From Streptococcus azizii (GTDB lineage Bacteria; Bacillota; Bacilli; Lactobacillales; Streptococcaceae): a stretch of DNA of 64,000 nt. Shown in pieces: positions 45,803 through 53,983 of the stretch. The notes beneath the pieces were generated by a model that saw nothing but the letters and a program-made list of their open reading frames with translations, had not been told where the DNA came from and did not search any database. The position numbers were made by a program, and so were the translations under genes. The stretch is from contig NZ_MSPR01000009.1 of the NCBI RefSeq assembly GCF_001984715.1, forward strand, positions 1 through 64,000. Direction: 5' to 3'. The first letter of the stretch is position 1; every line of letters starts with the position of its first letter.

Positions 45803-47297
45803 CAGCAATCACTTCCTTCACTAAGTCGCTATCACTCAGGCGCTCATTCATCGCAATGATGCGAGACATGCGACTAGCACCTTGTTCTTCTTCGGATAGC
45901 TTCTTAAGTTCAGCTTTTGGATCTTCCACAATATCTGTAATCTGCATAGCGGTCTCTTTTGACACTTCTCCACCAAGAGCTTGGAAGGCCTCTATCTTCT
46001 CTTGCAAGGATTTAGGTAGGTTAGGAGTAAACGTTATTTTCAGTTTAGCCACGTCAAAGTCTTTTATTTCTTTGAGGATTGTTGACACTGTTGCAATCAA
46101 TCTGTATCTACGTTTGAGCGATCGTTCAAAAAGTGCTTGCATGTCTACGCGCTCCTGGTCAAGACCAAACACCTTCCACTTCATTGCCTCGCCAGACTGT
46201 ACACCGGCAAAACTCTCGTCTGTCATGTCGGGTGTGTTAGTAAATTTATGAATATCGTTTACCACACGTTTTTTATACGCCTCTGTTCCGTTGACATCAT
46301 ATTGCTTGTATAGATACTTAGCACCAATATTGCCTTCTTTTCCTTCGTTATCAGTCGGAGGTTCAAGATTCATCATGCGAGCTTTTCGCATCTTCCCCAT
46401 GAATGCAATTTGTTTTTCAACTGTATCGACATAGTCGGGAAATGAGATGCGCCCAAAGACTGCCAAGATAGCATCTGACAAGTCCTTCATATAGTTAGCT
46501 GTATCAGATTGAGCGCTATCGTAAAGGTCAATCAAAGATAGCTCCGTCTCATAGTCGCCCATACCGTTTCCTGTATTTAAATATTCTGTGATGGGCACTA
46601 AGCCGAACGCATGAGGTTTGCTATCAATCTCTTTCAACTCGCCATCATATTCAAACGTCACGATTTTATCGCTCGTATAGAGTTCGATTATTTTTTTATT
46701 TTCATCAAACTGCGACTTTTGATAATAACGCACACCAGCTATACTATGATTCTCCAGAGTCATGTCAAAAATAACAAAAGTTCCTAGCGGGTCTAACTTG
46801 ACCGCCCGTGTAGTGTCATCCTTAGCACGATATACCAAGTCGTAAGCCCTGCCGACCTTCGACAAATCAAGCACAAGCCCCCTGTTGAGTTGGTGGAAGT
46901 CATTCAGTTTGGACAGTTCTTTCAAGGCTTCATTTGTTGTCTCATCTTCCTCGTAATCAACACGAATAGGGTTTCCGACCAGGTAGCCTTGCTTAAAGCT
47001 AGCAATGGCCTTACCAAAATTATGAACAGCTCTGGAATCTGCCATATCTTCTTCCCTGCGTCTGCCAACCTTGCTAACTTCGTGATTATTACCCTCTGCA
47101 TAATCGTATAGCTCTTGAATGCGTGGTCTCTGGATTGTCTCGTGATGCTCAATATAGCCACGTAGCAATGAGTAGTGGTCAGCCTCAAGGTCTTCTAACT
47201 TCTCTACACGATAGCGCAAACGAGCTTCGCGGTGAAAGCGGAACTCAAGCTGCTTGCTTTTGCCTGTACTGTCGCTAAAAGTTTCAATATAGCTCAT
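45792..47297 (-). CDS. Portal protein (SPP1 gp6-like)
   Basis: Five hundred and one residues. HFGIDE-like packaging vertex protein of the SPP1 gp6 family: EHHETIQRPRIQELYDYAEG then NNHE at the start, FGKAIASFKQGYLVGNPIRV in the middle, and DMTDESFAGVQSGEAMKWKV later are characteristic. It forms the dodecameric ring through which DNA enters. It follows the large terminase by 12 bases and overlaps the MuF gene. Confidence 0.95.
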   Translation of the reverse strand: MSYIETFSDSTGKSKQLEFRFHREARLRYRVEKLEDLEADHYSLLRGYIEHHETIQRPRIQELYDYAEGNNHEVSKVGRRREEDMADSRAVHNFGKAIASFKQGYLVGNPIRVDYEEDETTNEALKELSKLNDFHQLNRGLVLDLSKVGRAYDLVYRAKDDTTRAVKLDPLGTFVIFDMTLENHSIAGVRYYQKSQFDENKKIIELYTSDKIVTFEYDGELKEIDSKPHAFGLVPITEYLNTGNGMGDYETELSLIDLYDSAQSDTANYMKDLSDAILAVFGRISFPDYVDTVEKQIAFMGKMRKARMMNLEPPTDNEGKEGNIGAKYLYKQYDVNGTEAYKKRVVNDIHKFTNTPDMTDESFAGVQSGEAMKWKVFGLDQERVDMQALFERSLKRRYRLIATVSTILKEIKDFDVAKLKITFTPNLPKSLQEKIEAFQALGGEVSKETAMQITDIVEDPKAELKKLSEEEQGASRMSRIIAMNERLSDSDLVKEVIADGE

Positions 47298-47309
47298 ATT
47301 TCTCCTTTC

Positions 47310-48557
47310 CTATAAACCAAAACCAGCTCGTAACACATCGAACTGGTTGCCTTTTGGTTTGTTGTTCTGAATATAGTGAGAGTAGATTGCATATCGCAAA
47401 CTATCTAACACATCATCATTTTGTTTCTCAGGTTCACCAGTTTTCTCGTTCCAAACATACTGATAAATCTCATCTTTGAACTTATTGACCTTATCTGATA
47501 CAACAAAAAAGCGACCCTGTTTCATCAACATAGCCACTTGTTCAACGCCGCTCAAACGAGCCTTTTGCCCATTGAAACACTTGATTTTTTCACGCCTAAA
47601 ACGGGCAACATGTTCAGGACGGGCAGAATCAGCATAAAAATAGATATTCCCATAACGTGATTTGATGTCCTTAGCAATCTCTACCCAGTAATCAATTTCT
47701 TGGTACTGTGCCGAATGTTCTTCCAAGAGATAGACCTGACCATCTGCGGTCTGCCCACAAACTACAATAACACCATGGTGCTCATATCCCCAGTCAACGC
47801 CAGCGTAATACGTCGTGATTTCGTCCATTGGAACGTCGCTACTTGATACATACATCTCTTCCTTGAAATCACGATAGACTGCTCCCTCGCCGCTGACCCA
47901 ACGGCCGTAGATACCCCGTTCAGTAAACATCCCGCTCGGAGTAGTAGCAATCTGATTCTCGATATAACGCTGATTAAGAAAAGTATTGTCGAACATCGTG
48001 AAATGATTGGCAATGATACTTTTACCGTCTGCTTTGTCAATGTAATCTTTCTTCAACCAATGATTCGGATGGTCTGGGTTGGTATCGCAAATGATACGTG
48101 CACCATAACCTGAACAACGTTTCCGGATTTCGTCAAAAACCTCCTTATTGGCCAATGTCGCCTCATTGATATAAGCACCGTAAGAAGTCATACCACGAAT
48201 GGAGCGAAGTCCTGCGATAGACCCAGTAAAGGTCGTTACGACATAGACACCAAACAGCATAAAATTACCATGCTTGTCAAACTTGAAATCAATGCCATAT
48301 TTATCAGATAACTCCCGTAGAATATTCGTCTGCAAAGTTCCAGCGCTTGTTGCACCGAGAATATACATTGGAGTATCCACGTCATCATGCTTTGCATTCT
48401 CTTTCGCTCTGCGAAGTTCCAGCAGAAACAAATCATTGTCAAGTTGCGTCTTACCAGCACGAACAGCACCGTGGTTAATCATCATGTACCAATCTTCACG
48501 TAATGCACGCTTTAAAATGCTGATTTGCTTATCATGATACAACCTATCAATCCCCAT
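47310..48557 (-). CDS. Terminase large subunit (PBSX/Terminase_3 family)
   Basis: ATPase-nuclease that packages phage DNA, 415 residues. Walker A is HGAVRAGKTQ near residue 30. A Walker B-like strand AYINEATLA lies near 130. The C-terminal nuclease domain includes YYAGVDWGYEH (near 235) and YFYADSARPEH (near 290), with acidic residues. LDSLRYAIYSHYI ends it. Its start overlaps the small subunit gene. Confidence 0.95.
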   Translation of the reverse strand: MGIDRLYHDKQISILKRALREDWYMMINHGAVRAGKTQLDNDLFLLELRRAKENAKHDDVDTPMYILGATSAGTLQTNILRELSDKYGIDFKFDKHGNFMLFGVYVVTTFTGSIAGLRSIRGMTSYGAYINEATLANKEVFDEIRKRCSGYGARIICDTNPDHPNHWLKKDYIDKADGKSIIANHFTMFDNTFLNQRYIENQIATTPSGMFTERGIYGRWVSGEGAVYRDFKEEMYVSSSDVPMDEITTYYAGVDWGYEHHGVIVVCGQTADGQVYLLEEHSAQYQEIDYWVEIAKDIKSRYGNIYFYADSARPEHVARFRREKIKCFNGQKARLSGVEQVAMLMKQGRFFVVSDKVNKFKDEIYQYVWNEKTGEPEKQNDDVLDSLRYAIYSHYIQNNKPKGNQFDVLRAGFGL

Positions 48558-49140
48558 TCAGTGCATCCTCCAATTCTTTGAAATAGTTATCTAATGCAGT
48601 TTCTGTACGAGCAGTAGCTTCACCTTCGGACAACATTTTAGCCAAACTGTCTGCTGATTTCTGACGCTCTTTCAAGCGTGCAGGTATTTCGATAACTTCT
48701 TGCATTCCGTCGCCTGTCATGATTAAATCCGTGTCATTGACCTCTCCACGCATGACAGCCGTGTGAAACTGCTTTATTTCTATAGCTGAGGCGATAGACA
48801 ACTCCGCGCTACGTTTATCAAAGTTTTCCTTTAATATTTTGATGACTTCCTGGACGTGAAAAAAGTTAGGTTTTGTTAGGAGTTGACTAGATGTCACTTT
48901 AGCGGTTCTATCCGAATACCCCACTTGTCTAGCTGCTTCTGTAGCATTTTTAAAGCCGCTGGCTACATAAGCCAAAACGAACTGCCTTTGCTTCTCTCTC
49001 GATGACGGCCAATCAGACATCAGCTTAATTGCATCATCTGTCAGCTCGTCTACAATTTGTTGATGTCTATCAATGACCACCACCTCCAACCCAAAAAAGC
49101 CACACGGGTGTGTGACTAAATTTCCGACTTTAACTACCAA
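48547..49140 (-). CDS. Terminase small subunit
   Basis: DNA-recognition subunit for packaging. WPSSREKQRQFVLAYVASGF and NATEAARQVGYSDRTAKVTS form the HTH of the Terminase_2 family. The frame starts at 49140, but the first 22 residues are unlike the family and overlap a region with its own structure. GGAGG near 49085 suggests the native start is about 20 codons further in, perhaps at VVIDRHQQIVDEL, using a non-ATG codon. So the exact N-terminus is uncertain. Confidence 0.9.
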   Translation of the reverse strand: MVVKVGNLVTHPCGFFGLEVVVIDRHQQIVDELTDDAIKLMSDWPSSREKQRQFVLAYVASGFKNATEAARQVGYSDRTAKVTSSQLLTKPNFFHVQEVIKILKENFDKRSAELSIASAIEIKQFHTAVMRGEVNDTDLIMTGDGMQEVIEIPARLKERQKSADSLAKMLSEGEATARTETALDNYFKELEDALNGD

Positions 49141-49154
49141 TTAAAATCTTCCAA

Positions 49155-49206
49155 CGGGAACAGCAGGACTCGAACCTGCCCTCTTTAGCCTCTTGAGTAA
49201 CTCTCC
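49155..49206 (-). ncRNA. tRNA-like fragment: acceptor/D-arm and T-arm without anticodon arm
   Basis: The minus strand reads GGAGAGTTACTCAAGAGGCT, which is the acceptor strand and D-arm of a serine/leucine-type tRNA. It runs straight into GCAGGTTCGAGTCCTGC, a perfect T-arm, then TGTTCCCG. The anticodon and variable arms are missing, and the acceptor strands pair poorly. It is not a working tRNA. It may be a remnant, or a tRNA-like element near the packaging genes. A second hairpin GGCAG/CTGCC lies just before it (49211-49226). Confidence 0.6.
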
Positions 49207-49323
49207 ATAACAGGCAGGGCTTACTGCCTTACCCTTATTTCTTGATGATACTATTCTAACACCGACGAAAACGAATAATCTATGCAAAAACTTTTGATTT
49301 CTTGACAAAAACTTTTAAAAACT

Positions 49324-49746
49324 CTAATTTTGAACCAACAAACATCCATTTCTGTACTGTTCCGCAAACGATAGCAGTGCATCATTTAGCTCGATATAGA
49401 AACTAGCCTCAGACAAATACAGGTCGTTGTAGATTTCAAAATCATATCGCTTGCCTGCGTAGAGATACTTCTCGTACAGTATACGTCTGTGCGTTGGATT
49501 GAGTAGATTGTTGATTGCATACTCAATAGCTTCAAGTTCTGACTCTGCATCCACTCGATTGATAGCCAGACGCTCTACTGGCTTGCTTGGCGAACCATGT
49601 GACCGCCTCGGCTCAAAAGAGTACGTCGCAGTGACTTTTTGACCGTCAACATCGCCTGCAATTCTGCGCCAGCGTGGATATTCTCTTAGCTTTCTCTTAA
49701 CATTTCTAATTGTCTGTTTTTCATCGATTTCTGGAAAAAAAGTCAT
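49324..49746 (-). CDS. ArpU-family late transcription regulator
   Basis: One hundred and forty residues. AIEYAINNLLNPTHRRILYE then YDFEIYNDLYLSEASFYIEL carries the sigma-region-4-like fold of the ArpU/RinA group. These proteins switch on phage late genes in Gram-positive hosts. The gene lies between the replication block and terminase, the expected place. AAAGG lies nine bases before the ATG. Confidence 0.9.
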   Translation of the reverse strand: MTFFPEIDEKQTIRNVKRKLREYPRWRRIAGDVDGQKVTATYSFEPRRSHGSPSKPVERLAINRVDAESELEAIEYAINNLLNPTHRRILYEKYLYAGKRYDFEIYNDLYLSEASFYIELNDALLSFAEQYRNGCLLVQN

Positions 49747-49763
49747 CTGCTCATACCTTTCTA

Positions 49764-49822
49764 TGATATAATATATTCATCAGTTATTATTCACAGTCAG
49801 TACGAGCAGTGCTGGCTTTTTT
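49764..49822 (+). ncRNA. Candidate small plus-strand RNA with promoter and terminator (unit B)
   Basis: A TG-extended -10, TGATATAAT (49764-49772), is followed about 22 bases later by hairpin AGTCAGTAC-GAGCA-GTGCTGGCT (49795-49817) and TTTTTT. The predicted RNA is about 45 bases and runs against all neighbouring genes. It sits in the short gap between ArpU and the prohibitin-like gene. The terminator closely resembles the one at 63861-63887. Confidence 0.55.
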
Positions 49823-49827
49823 GTTAG

Positions 49828-50622
49828 CTATTTTCCGGTGTCTGTAATCACATCACCAGAGGTCTGCACTTCAACCCAGCCGTGCTTCATACGAGCTTCC
49901 GCTTCTTTCATACGGATTAAGTTATCCGTAATTGATTCAGATAGTTTCTTATTTGCATCAGCTTCTGCTTGAGCTTGAATCTGTTTTGTTTCAGCTTCAA
50001 TCTTTGCGCGCTCCTGTTCCTGCTTAGCAGTATCAACTTCTTTCTGTTTAACAGCTTCATTCTTGATAGCTTTTTCGATGTCGTCCCCTGCATCTGTATC
50101 AATGATTGTTACAGCCACCAATTCAACACCGTACGAGTCCAAACGTTGCTTCAAGGCCTCTTCAAATTCAGTGTAAACTTGATTTCGTTTTGACCCTAGC
50201 AACTCAACGATGTTATAATTCACCGAAATCTCTTCCATAGCACGTTGCACCGCCGGCTCAATTCCTTTTTCGGCCAATACCTCTACATTTCGAAAATCAC
50301 GAAATACTTTCATCGCATTCTTTTCGGATACTCGCCATTTAACATCAATAGTTGAGTCAAGATACTGCGCATCGTTCGTCTGCGTAGTGACTTTCTCAAT
50401 TTTTGTGGTCTGAACTTCTGTAGATAGCTTGTAAATTTTGTCAAGAAATGGCATATAGATATGATAGCCACTACCAAGCGTTTCATCTTGAACGCCAGAT
50501 ACTGCACTATATTTGACCCCTACTGTATTTGCCGGGATTTTTGAAACTGCCGTGAGTCTAAATAACCCGCCAAGTAATACTACACTAGCTAAGATAATTC
50601 CTGTTTTTGTTGCGTTGTTCAT
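49828..50622 (-). CDS. Prohibitin/SPFH (Band 7) membrane protein
   Basis: Two hundred and sixty-four residues. One N-terminal membrane span (GIILASVVLLGGLFRL, about 8-23) is followed by a Band 7 domain (NTVGVKYSAVSGVQDETLGS; EISVNYNIVELLGSKRNQVY) and a long Lys/Glu/Gln-rich coiled coil at 195-235. SPFH proteins oligomerise into rings at the membrane and often control FtsH protease. In a phage this could modulate lysogeny, superinfection or membrane stress; this is inference. It lies in the middle block with methyltransferases. Confidence 0.92.
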   Translation of the reverse strand: MNNATKTGIILASVVLLGGLFRLTAVSKIPANTVGVKYSAVSGVQDETLGSGYHIYMPFLDKIYKLSTEVQTTKIEKVTTQTNDAQYLDSTIDVKWRVSEKNAMKVFRDFRNVEVLAEKGIEPAVQRAMEEISVNYNIVELLGSKRNQVYTEFEEALKQRLDSYGVELVAVTIIDTDAGDDIEKAIKNEAVKQKEVDTAKQEQERAKIEAETKQIQAQAEADANKKLSESITDNLIRMKEAEARMKHGWVEVQTSGDVITDTGK

Positions 50623-50640
50623 TCTTCTATTCCTCTTTCT

Positions 50641-51306
50641 TTACAATCTGGAAATTCCGTAATATTCGTACCCACAATACTCACTACAAAAACCGTAGCT
50701 ATTGAAATACTGCTCAAACACTCCGATTTTATCATCGCATACTGGACAATGTGTCCTACGGTATCTCTCCTCTTTGTTCAATCCCTTTAGTATTTTCTTT
50801 TTACGTTGTCGTCTGTTCATCTTCACCCTCCCGGATAACCTATATTCCTCCTTACCTATTTTCGCAAACGCCATCCAATGCGTTGTACCTCTTTGCTGGC
50901 CAAATAGTGGCTTGAATGGTATTGCGTTTAAAATTTCCCTAACGTTTATCTGACAGTCTGACCATTTAAAGATTAGTGTTCCATTCGGCTTCAATACACG
51001 CATACACTCTGCAAAACCTTTTACCAAGCCCTCTTTCCAGGTAACTTTATCAAGCTGTCCATACTGTGCTTTCATGACCGAATTAGGACCTGCCCATTTC
51101 AAATGCGGCGGGTCAAACACTACTAAATGGAAACTTCCATCATCGAATGGCATGTCTCGAAAGTCTCCGATGACATCAGGATCAACGTTGACCTTTTTTC
51201 CGTGTATTTCAATTTTTTCTTTCCTAATGTCCATGAAAGTCACATGTTCGTTTTCCTTATCAAACCAAAACATACGACTACCACAACAAGCATCTAATAT
51301 TTTCAT
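50641..51306 (-). CDS. Phage class I methyltransferase fused to a zinc ribbon
   Basis: Two hundred and twenty-one residues. The SAM site is ILDACCGSRMFWFDKEN and the catalytic-type motif is VVFDPPHLKWAG. Phage proteins of this type usually end near residue 155. Here about 60 more residues follow, with a basic linker (RRQRKKKILKGLNKEERYRR) and CPVC...CSEYC, a zinc ribbon. Probably DNA modification; the target is unknown. Confidence 0.85.
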   Translation of the reverse strand: MKILDACCGSRMFWFDKENEHVTFMDIRKEKIEIHGKKVNVDPDVIGDFRDMPFDDGSFHLVVFDPPHLKWAGPNSVMKAQYGQLDKVTWKEGLVKGFAECMRVLKPNGTLIFKWSDCQINVREILNAIPFKPLFGQQRGTTHWMAFAKIGKEEYRLSGRVKMNRRQRKKKILKGLNKEERYRRTHCPVCDDKIGVFEQYFNSYGFCSEYCGYEYYGISRL

Positions 51307-51312
51307 TTATTC

Positions 51313-51762
51313 TTAACCTCCTAAAGAAGCGAACGGTACTTCCCAGCTATAATTATCATATGTTTGTACAATATCCTTAACAACCACACCCTTATGGATT
51401 TCTATCTCTTGTGTAAATTCCATGCCCATCTCGAATGTAAAGATTTTAATATCAACATCAAACTTACTAGAAATCTCTTGATAATTAGCAGATATTGCAG
51501 ACCACGCTTGCTTGAAATTGTCCAACTCAACGATTAAGAAATCATCATCCAACCAAATTTCAATAGTATCATGAATTATGAGTGCGCGTCTTGTACCCTT
51601 GATGTAAAAGCAAGAATCAGCACTTTTGAATAACAACAATTCACCATCATATTTTTTCTCAACAGTTACACTTTTGTCCTCAGAAAACATGTATTCCAAC
51701 GCTGATGCAATATTTTCTGCTCTACCTCTTAATTTAATAGTTCCTTCTGCCCAATTTGCCAT
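51313..51762 (-). CDS. Phage protein of unknown function (MANWAEGTIKLRG type)
   Basis: One hundred and forty-nine residues. The opening MANWAEGTIKLRGRAENIAS recurs in phage-borne proteins of unknown role. The body alternates beta strands and acidic helices, without membrane segment or catalytic motif I can name. It sits between the methyltransferase and a small membrane protein gene with short gaps. Confidence 0.75.
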   Translation of the reverse strand: MANWAEGTIKLRGRAENIASALEYMFSEDKSVTVEKKYDGELLLFKSADSCFYIKGTRRALIIHDTIEIWLDDDFLIVELDNFKQAWSAISANYQEISSKFDVDIKIFTFEMGMEFTQEIEIHKGVVVKDIVQTYDNYSWEVPFASLGG

Positions 51763-51764
51763 AT

Positions 51765-51983
51765 TTAACCTCCCGGATACTGCACATACCTGTTCATCTC
51801 TTGTAGCTGCTGCGTGATGACTTCGTTGCGCTGTTGCTGATACTTCACTTTAAATTCTAATTCTTCAATTCTATCTTGTTGAATAGTGACACTGTGTGCT
51901 AAAAACATCACGCTGATAATTAAACCTATAAAGCAACCAAATATGTAGCCGTTTGCTATAGCTTCTCTAAATTTTCTACTCAT
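51765..51983 (-). CDS. Small membrane-anchored coiled-coil protein
   Basis: Seventy-two residues: a basic start, one membrane span (YIFGCFIGLIISVMFLAHSV) and a coiled coil (DRIEELEFKVKYQQQRNEVI). Topology suggests the coil faces one side of the membrane. GGAGGAGGAACATG gives a strong ribosome-binding site. No function can be assigned. Confidence 0.72.
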   Translation of the reverse strand: MSRKFREAIANGYIFGCFIGLIISVMFLAHSVTIQQDRIEELEFKVKYQQQRNEVITQQLQEMNRYVQYPGG

Positions 51984-52014
51984 GTTCCTCCTCCTAATTT
52001 ATTATCTACCTTTT

Positions 52015-52929
52015 TCATTGAACAACTCCAAAATTGTAATAAATTTCATATTGATTTAAAATATCGTACGCTTGAGAGATAAAACTTAGATAGTCAATTT
52101 CCGCTCCAAAATAGTGAATAACCAACAGCTGCGATTCTAAGTGATTTCTAAGTCGTACTAACATTAACTCATCTAACTCCTGATTCACTGCATCAATATC
52201 GATTTCCTCTTTTTCGACAGGTTCTCTAGGTGCATGCCAGTGGTAGTCAACTGTTAGTTGACTACTTGTTGTGTAAACAATCTTTTTCAATTTGGCATCG
52301 TAGATTTCGCTATGAATATCAGAAGTGGTCTTTTGCTTGTCAATTACAAGGAAAAGCACTTCAATCTGCGTGTCTTCAAATCCATTTCTCACAGTGTTTA
52401 GCTCCAGTAACCGATTGCCAACCAATTCCCGCATTTTCTTTTCTGCGCCTCGGTAGGCAATGCCAGGGAACATGATATAGAATGCATATCGTTTGGTATA
52501 CTTGAGTGACTTAAGCAAGAAAATATCATCAACTACACCCGATTTTTTCCAAGGGAAATCAGATTGAATAGCCTGTCTGTCTTCCTCCGGCAAATCCTTA
52601 AACTTAATTGAATATGGCGGATTCATCGCAGTCACATCAACCTCTGGATTCTCGTCATAGAGAAAGAAACTCTGATTATATACGACTGCGTTCGGATAAT
52701 TCTCTTTAAGTGCTTCACATGCGAGTGTCTGAATTTCCACAGCATGAAACTCTTTTGGCTGGATGAATTGCTCCAACTGGCCCGACCCAGCCGCACCGTC
52801 AAAAATTGAAACATTCTCACCACAATATTGCCTAACCTTATCCGCTAGATACTGACGCAAGACAGGACTTGTAATATATTCAGCATGCTTATTGGCTATT
52901 TGACGATTGTTAAATTCTTTGAAACTCAA
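52015..52929 (-). CDS. Phage N6-adenine-type DNA methyltransferase
   Basis: Three hundred and four residues. Motif I is VSIFDGAAGSGQLEQFI, and the catalytic NPPY is in DVTAMNPPYSIKF. No restriction endonuclease accompanies it, so it is probably a phage orphan methyltransferase that shields DNA from host restriction. Start is TTG, in AATTGAGTTTC; that TTGA overlaps the TGA of the intact DUF3310 frame. Confidence 0.85.
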   Translation of the reverse strand: MSFKEFNNRQIANKHAEYITSPVLRQYLADKVRQYCGENVSIFDGAAGSGQLEQFIQPKEFHAVEIQTLACEALKENYPNAVVYNQSFFLYDENPEVDVTAMNPPYSIKFKDLPEEDRQAIQSDFPWKKSGVVDDIFLLKSLKYTKRYAFYIMFPGIAYRGAEKKMRELVGNRLLELNTVRNGFEDTQIEVLFLVIDKQKTTSDIHSEIYDAKLKKIVYTTSSQLTVDYHWHAPREPVEKEEIDIDAVNQELDELMLVRLRNHLESQLLVIHYFGAEIDYLSFISQAYDILNQYEIYYNFGVVQ

Positions 52930-53157
52930 TTATTCTCCATCTCCTCTATCAACCAATCCAAGTGCTGACGGGCCTTTTTTCAAGTCCTCGCCTCCATTTT
53001 TCATTTGAAAGCGTAGCAGATACTTAATAACATTGCCCCAGCAGTAAGCTGCTTTCCCTGCTAAGTTGCCGATAAAATTATCGACAACTGCCATAGCTTC
53101 AAGGCCATGTTTACCTTGGTAGTGTTTCGGTTTTGTGATAGTGTCAAATTGTGCCAT
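52930..53157 (-). CDS. DUF3310 protein with a frameshifted C-terminus
   Basis: Starts MAQFDTITKPKHYQGKHGLE, then AAYCWGNVIKYLLRFQMKNG, the DUF3310 signature of phage early proteins. After GGEDLKK the reading frame changes to an unrelated tail. One base fewer in the run of six A (plus-strand T6 at 52975-52980) would restore KKARQHLDWLIEEMENN, the usual family end, whose stop overlaps the next start. So it is a frameshift or a sequencing error in a homopolymer. GGAGG before the ATG at 53157 fixes the start. Confidence 0.85.
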   Translation of the reverse strand: MAQFDTITKPKHYQGKHGLEAMAVVDNFIGNLAGKAAYCWGNVIKYLLRFQMKNGGEDLKKGPSALGLVDRGDGE

Positions 53158-53362
53158 TTGCTTTTTCCTCCAACCATTCAAATATCATGCCAAATTGGTT
53201 CAAGACCAGTCTGTCATCATTGTACTTCTTACTAATTTCTGCCATTGACTGCACACACCATTTCCAATAAGCATCTGTCGCAAAGCCTACCTCTTGCATC
53301 TTTTGATTGCTAGCTCGCATCCATGCAGGAACTTCTTTTTCAAAAAATTCAATATAATTCAT
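53144..53362 (-). CDS. Small phage protein of unknown function
   Basis: Seventy-two residues, MNYIEFFEKEVPAWMRASNQ at the start, with an acidic helical end (FGMIFEWLEEKANGTI). No known domain. It overlaps the RusA gene by four bases and the DUF3310 start by 14, so it is translationally coupled in the replication block. Confidence 0.72.
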   Translation of the reverse strand: MNYIEFFEKEVPAWMRASNQKMQEVGFATDAYWKWCVQSMAEISKKYNDDRLVLNQFGMIFEWLEEKANGTI

Positions 53363-53760
53363 TCCAGCACCTCAACTCGAATGTATATTCCAACAATATC
53401 CGACCAAAATTTTTCCACAATCTCGCTGGCCACTTGTGCATCATCCTCCCAAAATCCAACTTTGGTCATGCAATCCTTTAGCAACTTCTGCAGATTGTCC
53501 GTATCTGGTTTCGTCGTCTTGTACTGGCCATGCTTAGAATTTTTCGTCCGAGGAAATAGCCACTTGACTGTCAAGCGAATCGGACCTTGAAACTTGTCTG
53601 GAGGAACGTGCTTTGCCAGCAGCTCCTCGTACTTAGCTCTGGCATCTGCCAACTTTTCAGGCTCATAAAATTGCGGTTTACCATTGATCACTCGAACCTG
53701 TTTCTGTTGGTGTGTCACGGTAGGTATTTTTTTCATTGGCAGGAAAAATCTAATTGTCAT
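53359..53760 (-). CDS. rusA: RusA-family Holliday junction resolvase
   Basis: One hundred and thirty-three residues. KTTKPDTDNLQKLLKDCM is the RusA catalytic signature, with Asp residues for metal, and a later DDAQVASEIVEKFW strand-helix. RusA cuts four-way junctions made in recombination or replication. The frame is open 12 codons up, but the ATG at 53760 (MTIRFFLPMKKIP) gives the normal N-terminus. It overlaps the upstream gene. Confidence 0.92.
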   Translation of the reverse strand: MTIRFFLPMKKIPTVTHQQKQVRVINGKPQFYEPEKLADARAKYEELLAKHVPPDKFQGPIRLTVKWLFPRTKNSKHGQYKTTKPDTDNLQKLLKDCMTKVGFWEDDAQVASEIVEKFWSDIVGIYIRVEVLE

Positions 53761-53983
53761 AATCCACCCCGGTCCACTTTCTAGTTTCGGGATCATAGGT
53801 GATGTATCCTGCTGATTTTAATTGCTCTCTGACAAAATTTAGCATTTCAGACTGTTGACCAATCCAATTAAGAACTTCTGATTTTTTATAATCAAATTCT
53901 TGACCAGGCAATGTGTGATAGAGCGGTGGCATATTTTTCCCTGCATCTAAATTGACAGAATACTTTTTCTTTTTTCTAACCAT
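53750..53983 (-). CDS. Small phage protein of unknown function
   Basis: Seventy-seven residues, basic N-terminus (MVRKKKKYSVNLDAGKNMPP), then a helix and a short beta end. No named domain. GGAGAG lies about 11 bases before the ATG. It overlaps rusA by ten bases, and the gap with iterated sequences stands directly before it. Confidence 0.7.
   Translation of the reverse strand: MVRKKKKYSVNLDAGKNMPPLYHTLPGQEFDYKKSEVLNWIGQQSEMLNFVREQLKSAGYITYDPETRKWTGVDYDN

Noticed and set aside
49155..49206. Calling a functional tRNA-Ser or tRNA-Leu
   Set aside because: No anticodon arm exists and the acceptor strands pair at only about half of their positions.
50702..51316. Plus-strand frames opposite the zinc-ribbon methyltransferase
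   Set aside because: Antisense shadows with no start signals; the minus-strand products have clear motifs.
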